A DNA stretch of 64,000 bases from JADGHX01 sp035760965 (GTDB lineage Bacteria > Pseudomonadota > Gammaproteobacteria > Steroidobacterales > Steroidobacteraceae), in assembly GCA_035760965.1 (NCBI GenBank), contig DASTRY010000011.1:1-64000 (forward strand), read 5' to 3'. The position numbers and the translations under genes are program-made. Of the stretch, positions 43,607-51,969 are shown one piece after another. Numbering within the stretch: the first letter of the stretch is position 1; each line of letters begins with the position of its first letter. The notes below the pieces were generated by a model. The model saw only the letters and a list, made by a program, of their open reading frames with translations, had not been told where the DNA came from and did not search any database.

Positions 43607-45715
43607 CTACTGCTCTGTGTCTCTGACGATCAATGCATCCAGCGCCATCGCACCCGCGCCTGCCGCGAAGACCATGACGGGATTGATATCGATTTCCCGA
43701 ATGGACGGGTCCGCGCGCATCGCGTTACCGAGCGTCAGCACGATGTCCGCGAGCGCGCTCACGTCGCGCGGCGGCTGGCCGCGAAACGCGCCGAGCAGCG
43801 CCGCGCCTTTCAGCGCGCGAATCCGCTCGACTGCGCGCGCATGAGAGATGTCGGGCGGCAGGAATTCGACGGCACGCAACGCCTCGATCCATACGCCGCC
43901 GAGGCCGACCAGGATGACGGGCCCCCACCGCGGATCGTTCTTCGCACCGACGACCATCTCGAGCCCGGGCGGCGCCATCTGCTCGACGAGGACGCCGGCG
44001 AGCGACGCGCCGGCGAGCGCGGTGGACACGTTGTCGTGCAACCGATTCCACGCCGCGTCGAGCTCCTGCGCGTTGGCGATCCCGACGACGACGCCACCGA
44101 CGTCGCTTTTGTGATGCAGGCTCGCCGCCTGCGCCTTGATCACGAGCGGGAAGCCGATCGCGCGCGCCGCGTCGTGCGCTTGTTCCAGGGTCCGTACGAG
44201 CCGGCCGGCGGGAACACGCACGCCCAGCTCTCGCAGCCACGCCTTGCCGACGTATTCGGGAATGGCCCCTGCTCCTGCGAGCGCCGGCACTTCGCGCACA
44301 GCACTGTTGCGATGGACCGCCGCATCCCGCGCAACCGCGTGCCGATGCAGCGCCGCCATTGCCCGTAGCGTGCGCTCCGGTGAGCGAAAAAACGGAATCT
44401 CGTTCTCGCGAACCCAGTCCAGGAATTGCGGATCGAGCGGCGCGCCGTCACCGGTGAGCGTCAGGATCAGCGGCCTGTCCGTCGTTCGCGTCAACGGAAT
44501 GAGTGCCTGCACCTTCGCGCGCTGCTGGTGAGGACCGCCGGGAGTCATCGCCCAGATGACCGAGCCGGTCGCAGGGTCCTCGAGCAGCGCCTGCGTCGTG
44601 GTCGCGAAGATGCCCGCATCCGCATAGCCGGCAGCGCCGAGATCGAGCGGATTGTCGATCTCCACGTTCGCCGGTGCGAGCGCTTTGAGCTTCTCGAGGG
44701 TGAGTGCGCTCGGGCGCACGGCGGGCAAACCGACGTCTTCCATCGTATCGAGGGAGAGCGCGCGGATCGCACCCGAATTCGTGACCATCGCCGCGTCTCC
44801 GGCCGCCGGACGCGGGTAGCGCTGCAGGATCGCCGTTGCATCGAGCAGCTCGTCCATCGTTTCGACGAGTGCCACCGCCTCGTTCTCGACGGCCGTCTTC
44901 ATGACGGCGTAGTCACCCGCGAGCGCACCCGTGTGAGACTGCGCGGCAGCCTGCGCGCGAGCGCTTCGTCCAGGATGCAGCATAACGATGGGCACGCCCT
45001 GCTCGCGCGCGCGGCGCGCAATGGCGAGGAAGGCCGCAGGGTCCCGAATCTGCTCGACGTACAGCGCCACCGCGGTGACACCCTCGCGGATGGCGTGCGC
45101 GATGAAATCGTCGACACGGAGAACGGCTTCGTTGCCCGTCGAGATCACATGCGAGACCGCGATGCCGCGCGCTTGCAGCGAGCTGCGCACGTTTGCGGCC
45201 GTGGCGCCGCTCTGCGCAATGACGGCGACACGCCGGCTCTCGGCCGCGAGCTTGCGCTGTTCGAAGCTCAGATCCTCGAAGGACGCGCACATGCCGTCCA
45301 CGTAGTTCGCAAAGCCGAGGCAATTCGGCCCGAGCAACGCCAGGCCGCCCTCGCGGCACAGCGCCGCGATCGCATCTTGTTCGGCCCGACCCGCAGCGCC
45401 GCTTTCGCCGAACCCCGTTGCGAAGACGACGGCGCCGCCGACGCCGCGCGCCACGCAGTCCTCGAGAGCTTGCCGGATCGCCACGCGGGGTAGATTGAGA
45501 ATGACGGCGTCCGTGCCTTCCGGAATATCGCGCAGGGACTTCACGCACGCTTGACCCTCGATCTCGGTGCGAGTCGGGCTCACGAGCGTGAGTGGACCCT
45601 TGAATCCCGAGGAACGGAGATTCCTCAGAATCGCACCGCCGATCGAGCGCGGATCGGGCGATGCGCCGGCCACCGCGACAGTGGCGGGACGAAGCAAGCG
45701 ATCGAGGTTGAACAC
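43607..45715 (-). CDS. ADP-forming acyl-CoA synthetase, FerA-like
   Basis: The 702-residue protein joins both subunits of the NDP-forming acyl-CoA synthetase family: CoA-binding domain (VAVAGASPDPRSIGGAILRN), succinyl-CoA-ligase-like domains with probable phosphohistidine His261 in AAAQSHTGALAGDYAVM, and a C-terminal ATP-grasp domain (FPLVIKAQAASLHHKSDVGG, DPRWGPVILVGLGGVWIEAL). The start is GTG at 45715. In Sphingobium SYK-6, FerA of this superfamily activates ferulate and is encoded beside the hydratase-lyase FerB. The same pairing here, 9 bases apart, suggests activation of a cinnamate-like or other aryl acid. Confidence 0.88.
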   Translation of the reverse strand: MFNLDRLLRPATVAVAGASPDPRSIGGAILRNLRSSGFKGPLTLVSPTRTEIEGQACVKSLRDIPEGTDAVILNLPRVAIRQALEDCVARGVGGAVVFATGFGESGAAGRAEQDAIAALCREGGLALLGPNCLGFANYVDGMCASFEDLSFEQRKLAAESRRVAVIAQSGATAANVRSSLQARGIAVSHVISTGNEAVLRVDDFIAHAIREGVTAVALYVEQIRDPAAFLAIARRAREQGVPIVMLHPGRSARAQAAAQSHTGALAGDYAVMKTAVENEAVALVETMDELLDATAILQRYPRPAAGDAAMVTNSGAIRALSLDTMEDVGLPAVRPSALTLEKLKALAPANVEIDNPLDLGAAGYADAGIFATTTQALLEDPATGSVIWAMTPGGPHQQRAKVQALIPLTRTTDRPLILTLTGDGAPLDPQFLDWVRENEIPFFRSPERTLRAMAALHRHAVARDAAVHRNSAVREVPALAGAGAIPEYVGKAWLRELGVRVPAGRLVRTLEQAHDAARAIGFPLVIKAQAASLHHKSDVGGVVVGIANAQELDAAWNRLHDNVSTALAGASLAGVLVEQMAPPGLEMVVGAKNDPRWGPVILVGLGGVWIEALRAVEFLPPDISHARAVERIRALKGAALLGAFRGQPPRDVSALADIVLTLGNAMRADPSIREIDINPVMVFAAGAGAMALDALIVRDTEQ

Positions 45716-45734
45716 GCCTTGCGATTCCTCGTGC

Positions 45735-47075
45735 TCAACTGGCCGGCGTCAGCTTTGCGGCCCCGCGCTCTGCGATCGGCAGGCGCGCGGCGAGGAACAT
45801 GCTCAACACGGGAACGACCGCGATGCTGGCGAACACCGCAAACGTCATTTCGCGATCGAGCTTGGCGCCGATCAGAAGGCCGCCCAGCATCGGGCCGATC
45901 ACCGCGCCCGCCCGGCTCCAGCCGACCATGAACCCGACGCCGGAATTGCGCGCCTCGGCCGAATAGAACTTGATCGCGACCAGGAACAACCCGGTGTACG
46001 CCCCCACGGTGAAGAGGTTGAGCATCCCGGCCGTGCCGAGGAGCAGAACCGGGCTCGCGGGAATGGTCCCGAACACGAGCAGAATCACGACCATGAGGCC
46101 CAGGTAGATACCGGTCAGGCGAGTCTCCTCGATGCGCTTCGAGAGCACGGCGATCGACAAGTGGCCCAGGATTCCGAACGCGCCGTTGACGATGCCGACG
46201 TAGCTCGCCTGCGTCGGTGTCATGCCGGCGTTCACGAGAATCTGCGGCTTCCAGTTCATCAGGAAGTAGCCGACGATGGCGAACGCGAGTGAAGCGAGCC
46301 AGAGAAGCACCGTGGCCTGGCGAGTGCCCGGTGCGAGCAGCGCTGCGACGCTGATCTTCGGGCGGTCGTGAGTCGGCATGGGAGGCAGAACGGCGAGCGG
46401 CGCGTGCTTCAATTTCGCCAGCACCGAGTTGATCCGCGCCAACGCATTGCGCGGCTGCCGGCTGGTCAGGTACTCCGGCGATTCGAGCAGGAATACGAGC
46501 GCGATCAGCAGCACGCCGAGATTGAGCACGCCGCCGCCGACGAAGATCGCGCGCCAGCCGAATGGCTGTAGCAGCAGCGCCGCGACGGCGCCGCTGACCG
46601 CCATGCCCAGCGAGAATCCCATGTGGAGGATCGCGAGCAGGACGTTGCGCCAGCGATCGCTGCTGAATTCCGCGACCAGCACGTTCAAGCTGACCGTCAA
46701 GGTCCCGAGCCCGAGACCCATCGCGAGACGAAGTGCCGTCATCACCGAAATCGAGTCGGCGAGCGCGGAGCACCAGTGCACCACGGTGATGTCCACCAGC
46801 GCGGCCAAGACCAACGTGCGCCGGCCCAAGCGGTCCGCGAGCGGCGCAACGAGCATCGCACCGAGGATCAGCCCGATCGAGGTAGCGCTGAACGCAATCC
46901 CGAGCCGCGCCGGCGATACACCCCATTCCTTCGTCAGTTGTGGCGCGGCGAGCGCGAGTGACAGCACGTCGTAGCCGTCGGCCGTGTTGATGAGGCAACA
47001 GAGCACGACGAGGATCACCTGGCGCACGTGCATCGGTGAGCCGGCGATCAAGGCGCGGACCGGATTGTCGTTCAT
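45735..47075 (-). CDS. MFS transporter, aromatic acid:H+ symporter family
   Basis: The 446-residue membrane protein has 12 predicted hydrophobic segments. The first contains the AAHS-type motif LINTADGYDVLSLALAAP, whose acidic residues are needed for transport of benzoate-like acids. The MFS loop motif is LADRLGRRTLVL, and LESPEYLTSRQ follows the sixth helix. It probably imports an aromatic acid for the adjacent CoA synthetase. It begins within the end of the DUF6282 gene (ATGA overlap) and is followed 19 bases later by the synthetase gene. Confidence 0.9.
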   Translation of the reverse strand: MNDNPVRALIAGSPMHVRQVILVVLCCLINTADGYDVLSLALAAPQLTKEWGVSPARLGIAFSATSIGLILGAMLVAPLADRLGRRTLVLAALVDITVVHWCSALADSISVMTALRLAMGLGLGTLTVSLNVLVAEFSSDRWRNVLLAILHMGFSLGMAVSGAVAALLLQPFGWRAIFVGGGVLNLGVLLIALVFLLESPEYLTSRQPRNALARINSVLAKLKHAPLAVLPPMPTHDRPKISVAALLAPGTRQATVLLWLASLAFAIVGYFLMNWKPQILVNAGMTPTQASYVGIVNGAFGILGHLSIAVLSKRIEETRLTGIYLGLMVVILLVFGTIPASPVLLLGTAGMLNLFTVGAYTGLFLVAIKFYSAEARNSGVGFMVGWSRAGAVIGPMLGGLLIGAKLDREMTFAVFASIAVVPVLSMFLAARLPIAERGAAKLTPAS

Positions 47076-47974
47076 CGTGTTGCTCCGTCAGCGAGGCCCA
47101 TGAGACGCGCGGCGTTGCCGCCCACCATTTTGCGGATATCCGCCTCGCCGCAGCCGAGATCGAGACACATGCCGATGACGTGCCGCAGACCTTCGACGGG
47201 CGTCGGATTGCCCTCCTGGCCAAGATCCGAGCCGATGATCGTGTGGTCCACTCCGCCGGCTTTGATGAGCGCGCCCAATCCCTCGAGCGTGTACTTGCCG
47301 CTCTTGTTCTGCACGCCGGCCCACATGCAGCAGCTGTGCTCCAGCATCGCGCCCATCCCCGCGAGCTCCTTGATGTCGGCGAGGCTCGCGTCGATCAGAA
47401 AGGTCGGATGGTTCACCAGCAGACGCTTGACGCCGCGCTTCTTGGCCTCATCGAACAGCGGCCAGATCTCGGAAATGTGCAGGTGGCCGGCGGAGAGCAC
47501 CGCGTCGTACTGCGCGATCAGATCGAGGATGACCTTCGCCTCGTCCAGCAGCTCGCCGGTGTCGTTTACCACGGTGAGGCCTTTCGGCTTCAACATGGCT
47601 TCCTTGGTGGCGAGGTAGTTCTTGCGGTGCGAATGGCGGATGTGATTCGCCGCCGAGAACGTCGGCATCCAGACGAGGCGCGCGTTCAGCTTGAACCCGT
47701 GCTCGACTGCATAAGGATTCAAGCCGCCGACCGTGTTGTTGAGCGGCACGCCGGTCAGGAGCTCGAGCCGCGGTGCCAGCGTCTCCTTCAGGAGCTCGGC
47801 GACGGGCGCGACGGAGTAGTAGTGATCCTTGAAGAGAACGGCCCGCAGTCCCGCCTCTTCGGCTTCGCGGATCGCCGCGACGTGATTGAGCCGCCGCGGC
47901 ATGACCGACGGCCCGCTGTGGCAGTGCAAGTCGATCGCGCCGATCAGGAGCTTCCCGATCAAGTCGTCGCGCAT
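47072..47974 (-). CDS. DUF6282 family metal-dependent hydrolase-like protein (copy 1)
   Basis: The 300-residue protein shows amidohydrolase-like metal-site features: IDLHCHSGPS near the start, VLFKDHYYSVAP, a His in SAGHLHISEIWPL, RLLVNHPTFL, and Asp in TIIGSDLGQEGN. The family is annotated only as DUF6282 in my recollection, with no known reaction. It has no signal peptide, unlike the second copy at 60067. It lies in the ten-gene operon between a cupin-like protein and the aromatic-acid transporter, so it probably hydrolyses a pathway intermediate. Confidence 0.8.
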   Translation of the reverse strand: MRDDLIGKLLIGAIDLHCHSGPSVMPRRLNHVAAIREAEEAGLRAVLFKDHYYSVAPVAELLKETLAPRLELLTGVPLNNTVGGLNPYAVEHGFKLNARLVWMPTFSAANHIRHSHRKNYLATKEAMLKPKGLTVVNDTGELLDEAKVILDLIAQYDAVLSAGHLHISEIWPLFDEAKKRGVKRLLVNHPTFLIDASLADIKELAGMGAMLEHSCCMWAGVQNKSGKYTLEGLGALIKAGGVDHTIIGSDLGQEGNPTPVEGLRHVIGMCLDLGCGEADIRKMVGGNAARLMGLADGATR

Positions 47975-47999
47975 TCGCGTCCCCCTCGGTTCATCGGGG

Positions 48000-48902
48000 C
48001 TAGGTTGCCGGCATCGGATAATCCGCCGCGTTCAGCACCCAGCCCTCGCGCATCGAAAAATCATATCGCGGCGGACAGAACGCATCGCAGAGACGATTCA
48101 GTCCGTCCGCCATGCCGACAGAGGTGTGTACGGCAGGCGGCGGGATGACGGTAACGGAAGGCGCGGCGCATCTCGCGTGCTCGTCTTCGCGCCACGCCGT
48201 GCTGTCCGGCGTCCACGGCCAGCGGATGTGATGCGTGAACTCCCCCGCGAGCGCGATCGAATACTGCTCGAAGTCGTCGTGATGATGCGGCGAAACGTCC
48301 CGCGGATCGCGCTTACCTCGGCGGCCGTCCCCGAAGTTCACCATGATCGTCGAGCCGCGATAGAGCCGGCCGAAACGCCCCTTCTGCGGCGGCACATCGC
48401 CCCGGTAAGCGCGGATGCGATATCCGCCGATCGGCTCGGGCCACTCCTGGAACGGAGCGACGTTCGGATCGCACTGGGCATAGTCCGCGTTGTTCGTGCA
48501 CTTGCCGAGCAGATCCGCGGCGCGCGTCGTGAGGAGACGCAACAGAACGCCGTCCGTCTTCGCTTCGATGATGCTCGCGCCCGGCGGAACGAACACCACC
48601 GCCGGTCCGACGACGTTCTGCCCTTCGCCGTTGGCGACGATCATGACGCTCGTGTCGGCGCGCGGCACGAGCAGCGCATACTCGTCCAGTTGCCGCGTTC
48701 TGGCGAAGCGGCCGCCGGCCCGCGCCTCGAGGTAGTTGACGATCATGTTCTGGCCGCGGCAGTACCAGGCGCGGCCGTTCGCATCGTCCTCGACCGGCGG
48801 CTCCTCGTAGAAGCGCGCGTAGGTTGCCGCCTTGAACGGGGTGTACACGACAGGTGCCTTCGCCGGCGCCAACACCGCGCGCAGATCGTTTTTGCCGTAC
48901 AT
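48000..48902 (-). CDS. Cupin-like protein of unknown function (copy 1)
   Basis: The ATG at 48902 with GGGAGG upstream gives 300 residues. Two features suggest a bicupin: an N-terminal half with DDANGRAWYCRGQNMIVNY and a C-terminal half with a probable metal site SPHHHDDFEQYSIALAG followed by HHIRWPW. I do not recognise a characterised family. A dioxygenase or isomerase role would suit the fold and context but is inference. The start overlaps the flavin reductase stop (TGATG). A full paralogue lies at 59061-59981, and both are near CMD and DUF6282 genes. Confidence 0.75.
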   Translation of the reverse strand: MYGKNDLRAVLAPAKAPVVYTPFKAATYARFYEEPPVEDDANGRAWYCRGQNMIVNYLEARAGGRFARTRQLDEYALLVPRADTSVMIVANGEGQNVVGPAVVFVPPGASIIEAKTDGVLLRLLTTRAADLLGKCTNNADYAQCDPNVAPFQEWPEPIGGYRIRAYRGDVPPQKGRFGRLYRGSTIMVNFGDGRRGKRDPRDVSPHHHDDFEQYSIALAGEFTHHIRWPWTPDSTAWREDEHARCAAPSVTVIPPPAVHTSVGMADGLNRLCDAFCPPRYDFSMREGWVLNAADYPMPAT

Positions 48903-49426
48903 CAGGGCCTCCCCGGAACGCCAGGGGGCAGTGTGCTGGCAAATGCCCCGTAGCGTCCGTCCATATAAACCAGCGGATCGTTTTGCTCGCACGTCCGCAC
49001 CTCTTCGACCTGTCCGACGAATATCCCGTGTGTTCCGAATTCGAGCTTCGAGACGTTGCGGCAGATGAAGCTCGCCTGCGCCTCCTGCAGATACGGCGGG
49101 CCCAGCGCGGAGCTGCACCACGAACCGACCGCGAAGCGCGCCTCCCCCTTCGCTTGGCCGCTGCAGAGCGCCGAGATGTTCGCCTGATTCGCCTGCAAAA
49201 CGTTGATGCAGAAATGCGCGCCTTCGGAGAGCGGCGCGAAGAGGCTCGCCGATTTGTTCACGCAGATGAGCATGGATGGCGGGTCCATGCTGAGCTCGTT
49301 CACTGCGGTGGCCGTCATCGCGTAGCGCGTCGACCCGTGGGAGCAGCTGATGACAGTGACCGCCTTTGCCAGGCCGCGCAGGCCGATCTTCAATGCGGCG
49401 GCGATGTCGGCAGTGCCGGCGTGCAC
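48902..49426 (-). CDS. Flavin reductase (FMN-binding) component
   Basis: The 174-residue protein fits the flavin reductase domain that supplies reduced FMN or FAD to a partner monooxygenase: LRGLAKAVTVISCSHGSTRY, AMTATAVNELSMDPPSMLIC, CINVLQANQANISALCSG, and EFGTHGIFVGQVEEV. The likely partner is the luciferase-family monooxygenase encoded upstream in the same operon (50770-51960). It is one base apart from the preceding CMD gene and overlaps the next by one base, so it is translationally coupled. Confidence 0.9.
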   Translation of the reverse strand: MHAGTADIAAALKIGLRGLAKAVTVISCSHGSTRYAMTATAVNELSMDPPSMLICVNKSASLFAPLSEGAHFCINVLQANQANISALCSGQAKGEARFAVGSWCSSALGPPYLQEAQASFICRNVSKLEFGTHGIFVGQVEEVRTCEQNDPLVYMDGRYGAFASTLPPGVPGRP

Positions 49427-49427
49427 G

Positions 49428-49805
49428 TCAGTACGCCCCGATTTCCTTCAGCGCCGCGGTGGCTTGGCGCCAGCTATCGCTGCCTGCTGGCAAGCCCACG
49501 TACAGAGTCGCGTGCAGCAGGATCTCGCGGATCTCCTCTTTCGAGACACCATTGCGGATGGCGCCCTTCACGTGGTGCTTCAGCTGATCCGGCTTGCTCT
49601 GGCCCGCGAGAATCGCCACCGTGAGCATGCTTCTCAGCTTCAGGGACAGCGTCGGGCGGCTCCACACCTCGCCGAAGCAGATCCGCGTCACCATGTCCTG
49701 GAGCGGCATCTGAAAGTCGTCGGCCTCGTCGAGACTCTTCAGGCCCTCCGCGCCGAATATTTCCTCGCGCAGGCGGCGGCCCCGCTGCATCGGGTCATCG
49801 CTCAT
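49428..49805 (-). CDS. Carboxymuconolactone decarboxylase family protein (second of three)
   Basis: The ATG at 49805 overlaps the stop of the upstream esterase (ATGA), giving 125 residues. The CMD domain includes LKLRSMLTVAILAGQSKPDQ, LKHHVKGAIRNGVSKEEIRE and ILLHATLYVGLPAGSDSW, closer to true gamma-carboxymuconolactone decarboxylases than the first copy. It probably acts on a ring-cleavage or lactone intermediate. The frame is open far upstream across the esterase gene, but only this part is coding. Confidence 0.88.
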   Translation of the reverse strand: MSDDPMQRGRRLREEIFGAEGLKSLDEADDFQMPLQDMVTRICFGEVWSRPTLSLKLRSMLTVAILAGQSKPDQLKHHVKGAIRNGVSKEEIREILLHATLYVGLPAGSDSWRQATAALKEIGAY

Positions 49806-50773
49806 CGTTCTGCTCCGATATCCAGATAGGCGCGCGCCCGGCGCGCCAGATCGATCATGTGGCGATCTGCGGCAGGAGACATTTTTCGCGCGCGCAAGAA
49901 GCCGTGGATCATCCCGGACGCCACGGACACCTCCACGCGGACGCCGCTCTCGCGCAGGCGTTCCGCATATTCCAGAGCCTCCTCCCGCAGCGGATCGTGC
50001 TCGGCTGCGAGGATGATGGCGGGCGGCAAGCCGGTGAGGTCCTTCAGGTCGAGCGGCGCCGGATAAAAATTTGGATCGCTCTGTTTCCGATACACGCCAA
50101 TGAAGCTGTCGATTCGCTCGGGAGTCAGCAGCGGGTCTCGCGACTTCGCGTACGCACTGCGGCCCGGCTGCATCGCGAACGCGCCGTACAGCAGGAGCTG
50201 GCAGACGAGCGGCGGGCCGCCACGATCGCGAGCCATCGCGGCCGAGATGGTCGCCAGCAGTGCACCCACACTGTCCCCGGCGACAGCGATTCTCGAAGGA
50301 TCGACACGCAAGTCGTCGGCATGTTCTTGCAGCCAGACGAGCGCGGCATAACAGTCCTCCTGTGCCGAGCGGTAAGAGTTCTCCGGCAATCTGCGGTACT
50401 GCACGCTCGCCACCACCGCACCCGTGTCCTCCGCCAGCCCGGCGGCGACCGCATCGAAGCTCTCGATGCTGCCGAACGTGAAGCCCCCGCCGTGGAAATA
50501 GCAGATGGCGGGACGGCGGATGCGACCGCCGAGGCGGTACACCTTGACCGCAATCTCCTGCCCTTCGCACACGATGAACGTCGTGAACGTCTGCATGTCG
50601 CGCGGCTGAGGGCATTGCAGCTCGGCAGCGCTCGCATCGGAGCGCAGCCGTTGCGCGCTCAATGTGTCGGCAGGGTCGCGCGCGCCGGCGCGCATGAGCT
50701 CGACATACGCCTCCAAGCCCTCCGCCAACACCGGCGTCGATCCGGACTGCGCGGCGGGCACAAGCGATGTCAC
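49802..50773 (-). CDS. Alpha/beta hydrolase, hormone-sensitive-lipase-type esterase
   Basis: The 323-residue protein has the HSL family oxyanion motif CYFHGGGFTFGS and the nucleophile elbow VAGDSVGALLATISAA (GDSVG instead of the usual GDSAG). The acid lies in AAEHDPLREEALEY and the His in ASGMIHGFLRAR. It hydrolyses a short-chain or aromatic ester in the cytoplasm. Start and stop codons overlap both neighbours by four bases, so it is tightly coupled in the operon. A related esterase is at 62202-63203. Confidence 0.9.
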   Translation of the reverse strand: MTSLVPAAQSGSTPVLAEGLEAYVELMRAGARDPADTLSAQRLRSDASAAELQCPQPRDMQTFTTFIVCEGQEIAVKVYRLGGRIRRPAICYFHGGGFTFGSIESFDAVAAGLAEDTGAVVASVQYRRLPENSYRSAQEDCYAALVWLQEHADDLRVDPSRIAVAGDSVGALLATISAAMARDRGGPPLVCQLLLYGAFAMQPGRSAYAKSRDPLLTPERIDSFIGVYRKQSDPNFYPAPLDLKDLTGLPPAIILAAEHDPLREEALEYAERLRESGVRVEVSVASGMIHGFLRARKMSPAADRHMIDLARRARAYLDIGAER

Positions 50774-51960
50774 GCGAAGGCCTCGTAGCGCACATCCGGC
50801 GCGTCCACCGACAGCTCGTGCAGCCGCGGCATCACGTGCTGCGCGAACATCTTGAGATTGTCGACCGTGTCCGCGTGGCTGATGGTGCCGGCCTGACCCA
50901 TCATCAGCAGATTGCCGAACCCGCCGACGTCGACGTAGAACTGCTTCAGCTGCTGGTACACATCATCGGGCGTACCGACGAACATCAAGCCGGCGTCGAT
51001 GTACTGCTCGATCGTCGCATCCGAGGGCAGCGGCGCGCCGTTGCGCAAGCGCGGACGCACCGCGCTCGGGCCCGCCTGCATCATCTTCACGTTCGCCTTG
51101 ACGGGGTTGAACCCCGGCGGATTGCGGAACTGCGGATCGAGTCGCGCGGCCGTCGTGAAGTACGCCTTCATCTGCTCGGCGCGCTCGTAGGCCGTCTTGC
51201 GGTCGCCCGCCACCGCCACGACACCGAGATACGCCAGCCGCTTTTCGGGTGCGGGGCGCCCGTGCGCTTCGAGATAGGCCTTGCGATATCCCTCGAAGAC
51301 CGAGCGCGCCACCGCGCCCGACAGGAACGTTGCGCACGTGTAGTCCAGCTTGGCGTGCTCGACGGAGCTGAACGCACTCGAGGACGTCATCCAAATAGGC
51401 GGCGTTGGCTGCTGGAGCGGGCGCGGCCACAAGCTCACGGTGCGATAGTGATAGTTTTCGCTGTCCCACGAGAAGTTGTCACCCGTGTTGCGCAGCGCCT
51501 CCATGATGAGATCGTGCGCTTCCCAGAAGCGCTCGTTGAAACGCGCCGGCAGCCGGTTCGACATGAACACTTCGTAGGCTGCGCCTTTCACCATGCCGAC
51601 CTCGAGCCGGCCGCCGGAGAGCAGATCGACCATCGCGATCTCTTCGGCCACGCGCACCGGATTCGAGCGATTCCCGATGGGAATGCCGAGCGCGAGCAGG
51701 CGCGCCTTGCGGGTCTGGCGTGCAAGGATCGCCAGCGTCGTCATGCACGAGGTGGACATGCACGTCGCCGCGGCATGGTGCTCGTTCACCATGATGTTGT
51801 AGCCGAGCTCGTCGGCCAGGATGTACTCGTCGAGATAGCGATTGAGCAGCTTCGACGCGACGGCCGGATCGCAATGGCGCGCCGACAACGTCACGCGCAT
51901 CGGACCGGGCACGTCGAACGCCGGGTGGTACGCCTGTTCACTGAATTGCCAGACCTTCAC
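50770..51960 (-). CDS. Luciferase-like (LLM class) flavin-dependent monooxygenase
   Basis: The 396-residue protein resembles bacterial luciferase and alkanal-monooxygenase-type enzymes: NIMVNEHHAAATCMSTSCMT, LALGIPIGNRSNPVRVAEEI, AMVDLLSGGRLEVGMVKGA, then a C-terminal FVGTPDDVYQQLKQF. These enzymes use reduced flavin from a separate reductase to hydroxylate, cleave or insert oxygen. The flavin reductase of the same operon is the likely partner. The stop overlaps the next gene (ATGA). The substrate is not readable from sequence. Confidence 0.9.
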   Translation of the reverse strand: MKVWQFSEQAYHPAFDVPGPMRVTLSARHCDPAVASKLLNRYLDEYILADELGYNIMVNEHHAAATCMSTSCMTTLAILARQTRKARLLALGIPIGNRSNPVRVAEEIAMVDLLSGGRLEVGMVKGAAYEVFMSNRLPARFNERFWEAHDLIMEALRNTGDNFSWDSENYHYRTVSLWPRPLQQPTPPIWMTSSSAFSSVEHAKLDYTCATFLSGAVARSVFEGYRKAYLEAHGRPAPEKRLAYLGVVAVAGDRKTAYERAEQMKAYFTTAARLDPQFRNPPGFNPVKANVKMMQAGPSAVRPRLRNGAPLPSDATIEQYIDAGLMFVGTPDDVYQQLKQFYVDVGGFGNLLMMGQAGTISHADTVDNLKMFAQHVMPRLHELSVDAPDVRYEAFA

Positions 51961-51969
51961 TGCAAGCTC

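Noticed and set aside
48902..49121. Longer start for cupin copy 1 reaching 49121
   Set aside because: The extension overlaps the flavin reductase gene out of frame and is Arg/Gly-rich; the ATG at 48902 has a strong ribosome binding site and matches copy 2.
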